This document shows, in pieces, positions 23,637-33,790 of a stretch of DNA of 64,000 bases. The position numbers and the translations under genes were made by a program. The notes under the pieces are model-generated. The model was not told the origin of the DNA and did not search any database. It was given only the letters and a program-made list of their open reading frames with translations. The number at the start of each line of letters is the position of its first letter. Position 1 is the stretch's first letter. The stretch is from Puccinia triticina (lineage: Eukaryota > Basidiomycota > Pucciniomycetes > Pucciniales > Pucciniaceae): contig NC_070573.1 of NCBI RefSeq assembly GCF_026914185.1, forward strand, positions 62,001-126,000, in the 5' to 3' direction.

Positions 23637-24010
23637 CCCCCCCCCCCCGCGGGCGCCATGGCTTTCACAAACCCTTTCACAAGAGTCAACACATAGCCCT
23701 GATTGCCGCCTTCCCTAGCTCAACAGATCAGAACCAACTGACTTATATTCTCTCCTGAGCCAGCTTTGCAATACAATCCCCGCATTATGGTATCAGAAAT
23801 CTCTGAGACATTCAGTCTCTGTGTGCCAGCGCCTCTTGCCCAGTGATGAGCTTTGGCTCTTACAATGATGCTATACCTTAATCTGCTGCACACCATACTG
23901 AGCTCCTCCTGAGCATCTCCATACCAGCTGGAGGTGGTTCAACATATCCAAGGCAGCTTTGCACTGCAAGTTTTAGGACTGTAAAATGAAGATGTTTCTG
24001 GTGAGAGTTT
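23637..24010 (+). repeat. Degenerate LTR-retrotransposon 5' fragment
   Basis: This segment resembles 33235-33790: both contain a TGGTATCAGA primer-binding-site-like motif (about 23789 and 33470) after CAATACAATCCCC, a CCAGCGCC...GCCCAGTGA block, and end with ACTGTAAAATGAAGATGTTT. The motif matches the initiator-tRNA site typical of copia elements. No coding capacity remains. Confidence 0.5.
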
Positions 24011-25797
24011 ACCTCACAACCTCAGCTATGTTGAGACACATACTAGAGTGCTGCCTTCACCAACTAGCACAGCCTGCAAACGGGTGACAAAATTTGAATT
24101 TTGTTGCACTGATGAAATACAAATGTTGCCCCAAGTTCCCATCCCCTCATAGTCATCAGCTGGCTGGCATTTTGTCACCTGCCATTGTACACTCAATGGC
24201 AGGTGCAAATGCAACTCTGGATGGCCGTTACTAACTGGCCAAACATAGCAAGGTATGTAGACACTCTCTATGGCTTGTAAGGGTACTGGCCATTGAGAGC
24301 AAAAAGGTGAACAATCATTGAGAGCAAAGCACATTACGGGTCATGGAGAGCAAAATACTACATTCTCAACGGCCAGTCAGTAATTGAGAGCAACATACTA
24401 CACTCTCAATGGCTGCTACTGACTGGCCATCAAGAGGACATGCACACACTCTTGATGGCCAGTGCTGGTCATCAAGGGCAAAGCTTCCCTTTCAATGAAG
24501 GGTACTGAATGTTGGAATTACAGTGTTCCCGGTCTCTCTGTCCTCATCTTTCCCTTCCCTGTCACTCCCTCACTCCCTCCAGATGCATATTCAATGTTCA
24601 CCTTCTGTCCCACAATCCGGCCCCAATATTGTAATAGCTTAAAGACCCCCAGCTTAGACAAGAAATACAACCACATCTGCTTTCTGCGTGCATCTACCTG
24701 AGGTCTCTACAGCAACCTCCTGTAGCGTGAGTGCTTTTCTGCCACGCTTAGCAACACAAAAAAAAGAGATAACAGAAACATTGTTATTGTTAGCTGCTTT
24801 TGGCTACACTACGCTACACTAACAAATAACATTAGTGTATTGGCCCACCGTTGCTACTGAGGCTTGTGCAGCTGCCAGAAGGGTGTTTGGTTGGTAGTTC
24901 TCATGGTTCAGTCCAACAGTCCAACCCAACAACCCCTCTTGTCAACACCGCAAGCACTGCGCTACGCTACGAAAAGCGGCAAAATAGCGCAGCACAGCAG
25001 CTACCCGCTATTTCCAGGGCAAAATTGGGGGACCACTATTTTCAGCGGTAGCGCAGCAAAAATACCGCTACACCAAATAAGACCTCTGCACAGCGCAGCA
25101 ATTTTTTCCCGCTTTTGGTACAAATTAGCGCAGCGAAAGCGGTGTAGCGGCTGGAGCCGCTTTTTAACGCTTTGAGCGGCTTTTCGCTGAAATAGCGCGA
25201 ATAGCGCACTGCGCCGCTACGCTTTTGGCCGCTGAAGTCGCTTTTTGCTATATTTTAAGCAAATTTCCACTGAGAATAGTGCTCATAGTGCACTGTGCCG
25301 CAGCGCTATTGGGCGCTAAGACACTCTTTGCTGTGGATGAGTTCCAGCACACCTGCACCTTGGTGTGCTGGAGAGTGAGATCAGTGATTTCCGCTTTTCA
25401 GCGCCCAGGGCAGCATTTTTTCCGCTTTTTCAGCGCTCAGCGCGTTTAGCCACCATAAATCACTATTTCAGCGGTTTTCTTGCAATTTGGCGCTCAGCCA
25501 ACGGTGCAACAAATACAATACATGTGTGGCATGTATTGTATTTTTTTGTATAGCATATACATTGTATTTGTATTGTATTTTTTATTCAATACAATACAAT
25601 GTATTTTTTGCATAATGTATTGCCCTCCCCAAATGTAATATGTTGTGGATTGGCACGTTCAATACATTTTTTTTGAGTTGTATTGTATTGTATTGGGTGT
25701 CCAATGCAATACAAATAGGGTCTTGGAAAAACAACTCCCAACTTTTGGGAAAACAACTTCCATACATCCGCGCGACTATTTTTCGACCAGCGCTTGA
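24011..25797. repeat. Repeat-rich spacer with CAATGGCC and TAGCGC motifs
   Basis: About 24170-24480 contains degenerate copies of the CTCNATGGCCNGT palindromic repeat seen at 41.3-42.3 and 43.6-44.0 kb, with inverted TGCCATTG/CAATGGCA pieces. About 24950-25490 is dense in AGCGC/TAGCGC/GCGCT motifs, and 25520-25730 is a low-complexity CAATACAATAC/GTATTGTATT patch. No gene is supported. Confidence 0.5.
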
Positions 25798-26010
25798 CGT
25801 TGACCTAGACCATTTTTTTGGGTACGGCTTTTTTGGGAGTTGTTGACCCAAAATAATTTTATTTTGGGAGTCATCCCCACTAATTTTTATTAATATTTTT
25901 GCTTATTCATGAACAACCATAACTTCTTTCTCCCATCTACCACATGCTTAAAAATTTGAGAGCACAGAGAAATATACATAAAAAGACAATACTAAAAGTT
26001 TTAGCAGTAT

Positions 26011-26480
26011 TGTCCCATCAGAAAATGAGATATAAGGGATGTGCACCAAAATTAGTAGGAAAATAACTGCTGACTGTGTAACTTTTGCGTTACACACCCA
26101 AAATTTCCACAAATTTCAGGGATATCTTAAGACTGCATAAACTCTGTGATATAAAATTTTTGGAATTATTGTTCCATCAGAAAATGTCACATAAGGGGCG
26201 TGCCAAATGCTTAGTAGGAAATGACTGCTAACTGTGTAACTTTTGTGTTACCCACCCAAACAGTCTAAAATTTTCAGGGATATTTCAAGACTGTAGCTTC
26301 TCTGCGCTATAAGGTTTGTGGCATTAGTGTGCCATCAGAACATGAGATATGAGGGGTGCAGCTCCACAATAGACATGCTCCCTACCAGCGCACAATTTGT
26401 ACCTCATGTTTGATGACACAAACTCTCAGAGCTGCCAGAAATAATAAGGACAAGAAAATAAAAACAGTGTTTATTCAAAA
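26011..26480. repeat. Subterminal tandem repeat, about 158 bp x 3
   Basis: Three degenerate direct copies start near 26011, 26170 and 26328, each opening with TGTNCCATCAGAA. The period is 158-159 bp. They lie inside the left end of the MULE, downstream of its stop codon. Confidence 0.65.
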
Positions 26481-27384
26481 AATACTAGAGAGGAATAATC
26501 ACAATATTTATTCAAAAAAGACTAGAACAACCACCAATACATGAAAACTACAAATGGAAATACTAGTAAAATTTACCACTCTTAGCAGGAAAGAGGAGCT
26601 TTCTTCCACCTGTTTGAGCAAAACAATCAGAGTATCTTGCCTCCCAACTTTGTGCCTCTGGGTTGGCATTTAGCTTCCAGCTCTTTTGTAGGGAAGGGGC
26701 AGGGAAGACGTCAGGGGAGGATAGTTCTAGGGCCACAAAGTGATCAAGTCGCCGGATGAAAGCCAAGAAGATCGGGGGGTTTTTGTTAGGAGGGCAGAAG
26801 GAGGGAAGGAAAGTTTGAGACCACTCTTCAGTGAGATAAAAAACTGGCTGTTGAAAAGTGTTGGCCAGTGCTTTTCCGGAAGAGGGCATCACCATTCAAT
26901 GAGCCATACCGCAACCTTTGGTACCGGAAAAGTTTATTCTGGCCAGATTTGACTTGATGTTGTGGAAATGTCCCAACTTCATGTACCACTCGCCTTGTTT
27001 GCTGATTTCGTCGGCTAGAGCTTCTCAGACTGCACCCCAAGCACCCTGACCATTCCCCAAGCACCATGCCACCACACGAAATCCACAATGGCCATCTGAC
27101 TTGACATCAAGGATCCGCTTAACCAAGGTTCTGATGATGAATGGGAGTTGATTGAGCCAATTTTGGTCGGTCAACTGGTTCTTTGGATGGTGGTGGGGGG
27201 ACTGGAGCTGTTGGTGGGGGGGGGGACTTGCGTGGCTTGCGGAGGAGGTACCCGGCTCAATTTTGGCGGAGGGGCGGGGGCAGACGAGGTTGATTGAGCA
27301 GGAGGGGAAGTGGAAGGTGGAGCTGGCTTCTTAGCGGTGGCGCGGGTTGGAAGTTGCGGCCGAGGCGCGGTGTGGTGTGCCAAA

Positions 27385-28117
27385 TCTGTTTCAAGTATCA
27401 AATCAAATTACATAAAGTGATGGTTGAATACATGAGAAGGAGATATATTCTTAGATTTATTATTGCATAATTAGATTCTGCAAGTCATTTAACCCCTAGT
27501 CACTCACTTGAACCACTAGGATAGCTCCACTCAGTCAAAAGTTATTTTGGTTAAATGATTTTCATCCAACATAAGTACATAGTATAGTAGTACATTGGTA
27601 GTACATAATATGGTATTAGAGCCAACCACAACTGGGTCATATTTTTTGTGCATATTCAATTAGAGTTAGGGCTAGAACCACAAGTTGGCCATATTTGTAT
27701 GCATATTCAATTAGACTTAGGGCTAGAACCACAAGTTGGCCGCCTTGTAGATAGACTATATAAGGAGCCCTTCCTCCCCCCTCATTTGAATTCAGCATGT
27801 GAATAGCAGCCACCAACCAACCAGTCACTCATTCATTTAACAGTGTGATCTCAAACATCCACTCACCCAACACCTGTGATCATAATCAGGTTCTTAAATA
27901 GCTTGTGTCATTGCACATCATCTGCATTGTTTGACTTAAGTCTGATAGAGACTACTACACATAGTGATCTCTATCAAGGTTTTGCCACAACAATAAATAA
28001 ATTTTGTTGTCAGAATCCTTGTGTAGTACAATAGAGGGGCAGGTCCTTCAAACCACCCGTAACATAAATATTGCTTAACTGCAAATATCATATTTGTTAT
28101 CTCCCCCTCACAGAACT
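27385..28117. other. Intron-like or inserted segment inside MULE gene
   Basis: The Pro-rich linker coding sequence stops at a GTGAGG donor-like site (minus strand, 28117) and resumes after an acceptor-like CTTGAAACAG ending at 27386. The 0.73 kb between is AT-rich, non-coding, contains a tandem duplication of about 60 bp (27650-27745, CATATTCAATTAGA...AAGTTGGCC) and a TGGTATTAGAGCC motif (about 27610) resembling a copia primer-binding site. It is either a long intron or an old retroelement fragment. Confidence 0.4.
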
Positions 28118-31100
28118 GCCACCCGTCCCAAAGGAGTTCTCACAGCGGGGGCAGACGAGGTTGATTGCACAGGAGGGGAAGGGGAAGGCGGAGCTCGCAT
28201 CTTCCCAGCGGTGCGGGACGGATGTTGCAGCGGAGGGGCGGCGGCAGACAAGGCTGATTTCACAGGAGGGGAAGGGGAAGGTGGATCTGGCTTCTTAGGC
28301 GCGACGCGGACCAGTTTGAAGCGCTTTGTCGGGACTTGGGCTTTCGGCGGCGGCGGAGGAGGAGGAAGCGCAGGTGAGGAGGGTGATGGTGATGGAGACG
28401 CCGACAGAGAATGAGACAGAGTGACATTCTTGGAGCTCTTTGACTTTTGGGCCGGGAGTTTCCTCTTCTTGGGCGCTGGTTCCTTCTTCTTTCTTCCTTT
28501 TTTGTTGCTCCTTCTCTTCTTTCTTCATTTGTTTCATTTCTTCCTTCTCCGCTTTTCTGGTTTCCGCTAGCTTCGACTTCATCATCACTCCTTCTTCATT
28601 ATTCCTTTTATTTTCAACGTGTTTGAAGGCAGAGGGGTCCCTTTTTGTAGATTTTGGTTTGTTTGGCGCACCTTTTGGACGTCCACGGGTGGCCTGAGCT
28701 TGTGTTGGTTCCTGGATCGTCACGACGGTTCCAGAGCCTTCCAATAGGCTGTTGATAGCCTGTAACTTGGCCGCCATCTGCGCGGGATTCATCTACAGGA
28801 GCCTTTTGCGGATCCGGTTGACTTGCTCTATTTGGGTGAGATCAGTGTTGGTGTCAAGTGCATGAAGATCCTGGGGGGAATGAAAAGAATCCAGTTAGTG
28901 AGGGAATGGTGCAGGGGAGGTTAAAAATTGGAGGGAGGGGTGGCAGAGGGGCGGTGGCAATGGCCGGACGAATGGGAGTTGGTGGGAGTTGTTCTTCCAA
29001 TCAAGGCTCCGCGGCTGGGTGATTTGGGAGTTGTTATCCTAATTGGCATGCCACACAGACAGAAAATGGGAGTTGTTCCTGTCCCTGGGGCGCGCGGGGG
29101 TAAACGGGAGTCGTTCGAGAAAAATGGGAGTCGTCCACGGAAAAACAGGAGTTGTCATAGCAAAAACAGGAGTCGTCCACAAAAACCAGCCATCCAAGGC
29201 CCCCCCACATGACAAAAAGATAAAAAAAACACCAGATCTTACCTTCATCTGGATATGAAAATCCTTGGGGAGTATCTTCTCGCCATCCATTGCGCACTGC
29301 CGGAGTGTATGCTTACAAGGAATTCCCATCCGGTTTTCGTAACACCCGTTGCACCTGTGCCAATTCTCCAGGTTAACACTTGCTTTCAGATGATTCTGCG
29401 CCTTCTGGAGAGCAAAGTGGGTGATCCAGCTGTGACAGAGAAAGAAAATCTTCCCTATTGATTGAAGGCTTCTAATGTTCTCCTTGTGATGCACCGCGGA
29501 GACTTTGTGGGATTGAGCTTCAAGCGCATTTGTGATTAAATTGATGACGGCGGCAAAAGAATTGTTGGGGCCCAGGAGATAAGATTTAATGAAAGCATGT
29601 GATGATTCAATTCGAGACATTGTCCAATGGTTGAAATGAGGTATATCCTTTGTCCAAGCGTTAGCATACTTTTCACACACTGGAAGCCATTTCTCAATCA
29701 TATAATCTCCAAAACCTTTGCCGTATTTTGCGCAAAACCAACTGAAGCTTGAACGGAAATCGCCTGGACTAGTCATCTTGATTAAGTTGCTCCAGTGTTG
29801 AAGCAATTTGAACTCCTTTGCCTTGTTCTTGATGTGTTTCACGCCATTGGAGACCAAGTTCTTCTGTATGTGCCAAGTGCAAAGCATGTGGGTCCAATCC
29901 AGAAAATTGGACTGGAGAGAGGAGATGAGAGCTTCTTCTTGGTTGGTCAGAACAACAGCAGGAAGGGGAATCTTGTTGGAGGTGAAAACTGTCAGGAGGG
30001 ATTTGAGGGCCCAGTCGTAATAATCTTGTGTCTCTTTGGCAAGGAAGCAGAATGCCAAACTGAAAGACTTGTTGGCTCCAGTGACATCAGTGATGTGGAG
30101 GAGAGGCATCCAATACTTATTCGTCTTGTACGTACAGTCAAGGAAAAGGATTGCATGGTACTGATGGAGAAGCTTAACAGAGAGGGAATGACAGAAAAAA
30201 AGACCTTTGAGCTCGCCAGATTTGTCAACCTTTGTCATTGTTGTGAAATTGGTTCCAGCCAGAATTTCATTCAGGTGAATGATGGGACTGATTCCTTGCA
30301 ACATCTCTTGCGCAGCCCGCTTTTGTGCCAAGTAAATTGTATCAATTGTGGCCAAGATTGTCTCGTCAGGGTGCAGCTTCTTGAGGCATTCAAGTATTTG
30401 TGCCGGTTGCAATCCGGCCTTGCCAAGTCTTTTCATTTCTTTGTAGAGAGTGTTGCTGAGCTTACGGTGAACAGTGTGGGCAACGGCGGCGGTGGGGCGG
30501 TGATTATGAGTCAAGTTGGAGACTGTGAATTTCCAGTGGCCCTTCTTCTTCTGGTTGTATACAGCCGCGGTGAATGGACAGCCAATCAATCAAGATGATA
30601 TATTTTCACAAGTATCACCTTAACGTTTGTTTTTCGCAGGATCACCTCCTCTGTATCATTTCAATGTGGATGTAATGTCAGTATGGTGGATTCCAATAGT
30701 AACAGAAGAATGAAAAAGAAGTGGGAAATAACAGACCTGACACATTTAAAATGGACACTCTTTCCAGGAACAGAGTGTTTGACCAATATCCCATAGCCAT
30801 GCGCGCAAGCAAATTCTTGGATGGCTTCCTTAACCAATTCAATGTTGTCGTAAATTCCAGCCGGCGGTGCAGGAATGTTGTCGTAGATCGTCCTTTCTCC
30901 TTCTTCATTTACTGAGTCATCAACATCCGGTTGATTATCATTCTCAAGTTCCATTTCTTTGAGCTCCTTCTCAGTTCTCTCTTCAGCAATTTTCTCAAGA
31001 ATTTTTTCGATTTCTTCTGGGTTTTTTTCAGTTGGAACAGTTTCAGAGTTTGGATCATTGTTAGTATTATCTTCATCTAATTCTAACATTACTATACAAT

Positions 31101-31429
31101 CTTCAATGGTTTTCTCTTCTCTAGCTAGCTCTACATATTCCTCAAGCGTCTTCTTCTCGTCTGGACTATCTAAGCTATAATCTTCAAGTTCTTCCTCATT
31201 TTCTTCATGGATTTGGTTTTCTAGTTTTTTTTGGTGATTTCTTGAGTAATTTGAAGGAGGAGGGGGTCTAGGGTGACGTCTTGAAGGGCTTCAGTGGTCT
31301 GAATGCAGGCTTCAACGGCGGCAATGGCCTGGGAGTTGGCGGTGAAATGGGAGTTGGCGGCTGCGGGAGGTTGGGAGTTGGCCGCTGCGGGAGGTTGGGG
31401 GTTGGCGGCTGCAGGAGGTTGGGAGTCGA

Positions 31430-32328
31430 TGTGGAACTACTCAAAGGGGAGAATAGAGCTTGGAAGGGAAATGGATAGCAACAGTGGTACTAATGTAAGC
31501 TATGCAAGGGTGCTGATGAGGCTGCCTTCCTGACTAATGCTGAGGGGATGAGAGTAACACTAAGAAAAAGAAGAAAAAGTGTGGCTGATTTCTAATTGAT
31601 CTTAGGAACTAGTACTATGAGCTGACTACTGACTACTGAGGGTGTGAGGGTTGGAGCAGTGATGGGAGAGGGGAATGCAATGGCAAAGGTTCAATAGCAA
31701 TGGGTTCAGGAGCAACTGCACTGATATCAATGGGTGATGAGTAATTTCTACTATAATTTCTGTATCTAGAATTCTGCATAAAGATCTCCCATAAGGTACA
31801 AGTGAGGGGGGAAAGAACAGTTCTTATATGAAGGAAGGATGAGCACAGAAAATGAGGAGTTCTGGCTATGGGAATGAAGGTTGTACAAATGGGGAAGAGT
31901 GATATGAAAATAGTAACAGCTTGTAATGATGAGCACTACTGAAAAGGGTAAGCACAGATCAAATGATGTAATGTGTACAATAGGCATAGTACATAATGAG
32001 CAATGTATGTAAAGAGTTTAGTATGTGAGTAAATACCTGTGAAAAGAATGTTATGTAATCATTCAACTAAGTTACTAATGAAATGAGTATTGTAACTAAT
32101 GAAGACTGTAAGGTTTCTGTAAGTCTTATATCCTCTATAACTATTGAACCATTGAAGATAAAGGGGTACTATGTATGAGTGACTATAGGTGAAATGAGGC
32201 GTAGAATCTGAATATGCAATAATAATGAGGTTTTTGTGAGGGTGTGTGGGGTAATAGGCAGTGTAATGATGAATATATGTAAAAGAAGATAACAAAATAC
32301 TACTTCTGGTTTGGAATGGAGCACCACA
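31430..32328. repeat. Solo-LTR-like insertion, copy 1 (899 bp)
   Basis: It starts TGTGGAACTACTCAA and ends GGAATGGAGCACCACA, the same ends as the 976-bp copy at 47751-48726, and the two are similar throughout with indels. TG...CA ends and absence of coding sequence fit a solo LTR. I see no clear target duplication for this copy. It interrupts the N-terminal repeat region of the MULE gene. Confidence 0.65.
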
Positions 32329-33234
32329 TAAACAGGTTCACGGGAGTCGGCAGCGTAGGCAGGGGCTAGACCTTGAACACCGCTGGCTAGGACGGCTCCT
32401 TGGGGGTCTAGAATGGCCGGTCCTGGGGAGTCGGTGGCTGTGTGGGACCCAATGCCTGCGAGGGACTCTGGGGCTACCTCCTGGGCCGCAATTGCAAGGG
32501 AGTCGGTGTCGATGCCAGACCCGTTTGCGGGGCCTTTGGCGGCGGCTTGATCAGCAGCTGGATCAAGGGCAGCAACAAGGGTGTTGGGGGCTCAGTGCCT
32601 CCATTTTGGATGGGAGGGGGCTTACCTGGCCCTGCGGCTGGGGTTTCCTTGGCATGCTCGCCAGCCACTGGGGGCTTGGTGTGCTTGCCAGGCACTGGGG
32701 CCTTGGCGTACTCGATGGCGGCGACAGGGGGCTCGTTGTGCTCGACGGCGGCGATAGGGGGCTCGGCGTGCTCGATGGCGGCGACAGGGGCCAGGGAGTC
32801 CTGGTCCTGGAAGGCGGTGGGGGCGGCTGGGTTAATCATTTTGTTTGATCAATTGGGCGGTTGGGGTGGACGGGTGGACGGTGATCGGGCGGTTGGTGTG
32901 GCGGTTGTGGTGTGTGTGTGTGTGTGATGGGTGGAGGGTTCAAAGGGGAGTTGTCACGACTCCCTGGGGGTCTCCGTGGCCCCCGCGGCTGACTCCCAAA
33001 TTAACGCAGGGGGCACTTGTTTTGGGCGAACAACTCCCAAACCCTCCGAGAAAAAAATATTAAAAATATTAATAAAGATTTGTAGGGACAACTCCCAAAA
33101 TAAAATTATTTTGGGTCAACAACTCCCAAAAAAGCCGTACCCAAAAAAAGGGTCTAGGTCGACAGCTCCCACTGCGTGTAGCGCAGCGCTTGAGTTGTTG
33201 CCCTTGTGTAAAACCCCCACAAAGTGTGCACCGC

Positions 33235-33790
33235 GGTTTTTACCAGCCTCTCACAAGGACTATCTTTGACTTCATATAGTCCCATTTTCCCCTCCTCTTC
33301 CTAGCTCAGTAGAGACCGCAAGACTTCTGACTGTCTCTCCTGAGATAGGTGAGCTCTTTCTTCCTTTCTTCTCCTTCTCTTTTCTTTCATATCGGAATGT
33401 ATATAGTAGAGACCCTGACCCTCCTGAATGTCTATCCTGAGCTAGGATATTGAAATACAATCCCCAATTTTGGTATCAGACTCCTCAAGACCCTTGTCTC
33501 CTCTCTGCCACCGCCAGCGCCCTAGCCCAGTGAAGAGATTTGTCGCCCATACCTTGCTTGATGGGAAGTGGGGATTGAACCCAAGGGAGAGTGGGAATGA
33601 GACCCAGGAAATATCATGAGTGTAGGTCTTGAACCTGTGATCTAGATGTAGGCATTTAGGGTTTTTTGTGCTCTTGCAAGTAAGCATTCACAACTTCATC
33701 AAGTCTCTATTTTAAGCTAGTAGCACTCAGGTAGCTCTGGGCCCATAACCTGTAGAGACTGTAAAATGAAGATGTTTCTGGTGAAATTCA
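33235..33790 (+). repeat. Degenerate LTR-retrotransposon 5' fragment, second copy
   Basis: Counterpart of 23637-24010, sharing the TGGTATCAGA motif, the CCAGCGCC block and the ACTGTAAAATGAAGATGTTT end. It abuts the right terminus of the MULE. No open frame is retained. Confidence 0.5.

Larger units (their letters stand above)
26563..32839 (-). pseudogene. MULE transposase-OTU polyprotein, disrupted
   Basis: Recognised parts, N- to C-terminal: Pro/Ala-rich repeats (32839-32474; PVAAIEHAEPP units, later PPAAAN units at 31.3-31.4 kb); an acidic segment and FAR1-like zinc region (31089-30737, joined to 30650 by an intron; LVKEAIQEFACAHGYG, FKC-VRGG); the MULE core (30580-29243) with LFLDCTYKTNKYWMPLLHI, MSRIESSHAFIKSYL and a SWIM-type finger CNGCYENRMGIPCKH; a GRPKGAPNKPKSTKRDPSAF tail, a PKKRKL nuclear-localisation-like patch and Pro/Ser repeats; and, after a long intron-like gap, an OTU-type domain (about 27170-26563) with VKSDGHCGFRVVAWCLG and RRLDHFVALEL holding the expected Cys and His. 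In-frame stops lie at 30620-30622, 30590-30592 and 28793-28795, plus two in the OTU part (near 27027 and 26899). Frames also slip in A-runs near 31230 and 28500. The usual second catalytic Asp is Asn (VVLTNQEEAL). Confidence 0.82.
25798..33184 (-). mobile_element. Degenerate Mutator-like element (MULE) with OTU domain
   Basis: Inverted repeats of about 100 bp lie near both ends: the left copy (about 25803-25905) and the reverse complement of the right copy (about 33052-33158) share GACCTAGACC, GGGTACGGCTTTTTTGGGAG and TTGTTGACCCAAAATAATTT. The 9-mer AGCGCTTGA occurs just outside on both sides (25789-25797 and 33185-33193), the size expected for a Mutator target duplication, although the outermost 20 bp of the two termini do not match well. 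Inside is one long minus-strand gene for a MULE transposase fused to an OTU-like domain, now broken, plus a solo LTR at 31430-32328. Confidence 0.8.

Noticed and set aside
28094..28414. Plus-strand Gly/Asp-rich open frame
   Set aside because: Antisense of the Pro/Ser-rich linker repeats of the MULE gene.
29795..30598. Plus-strand open frame of 267 codons
   Set aside because: It is antisense to the MULE transposase core, has no domain and is explained by the codon composition of the real gene.
32442..32927. Plus-strand Gly/Cys-rich open frame of 161 codons
   Set aside because: It is the antisense of the Pro/Ala repeats of the MULE N-terminus.
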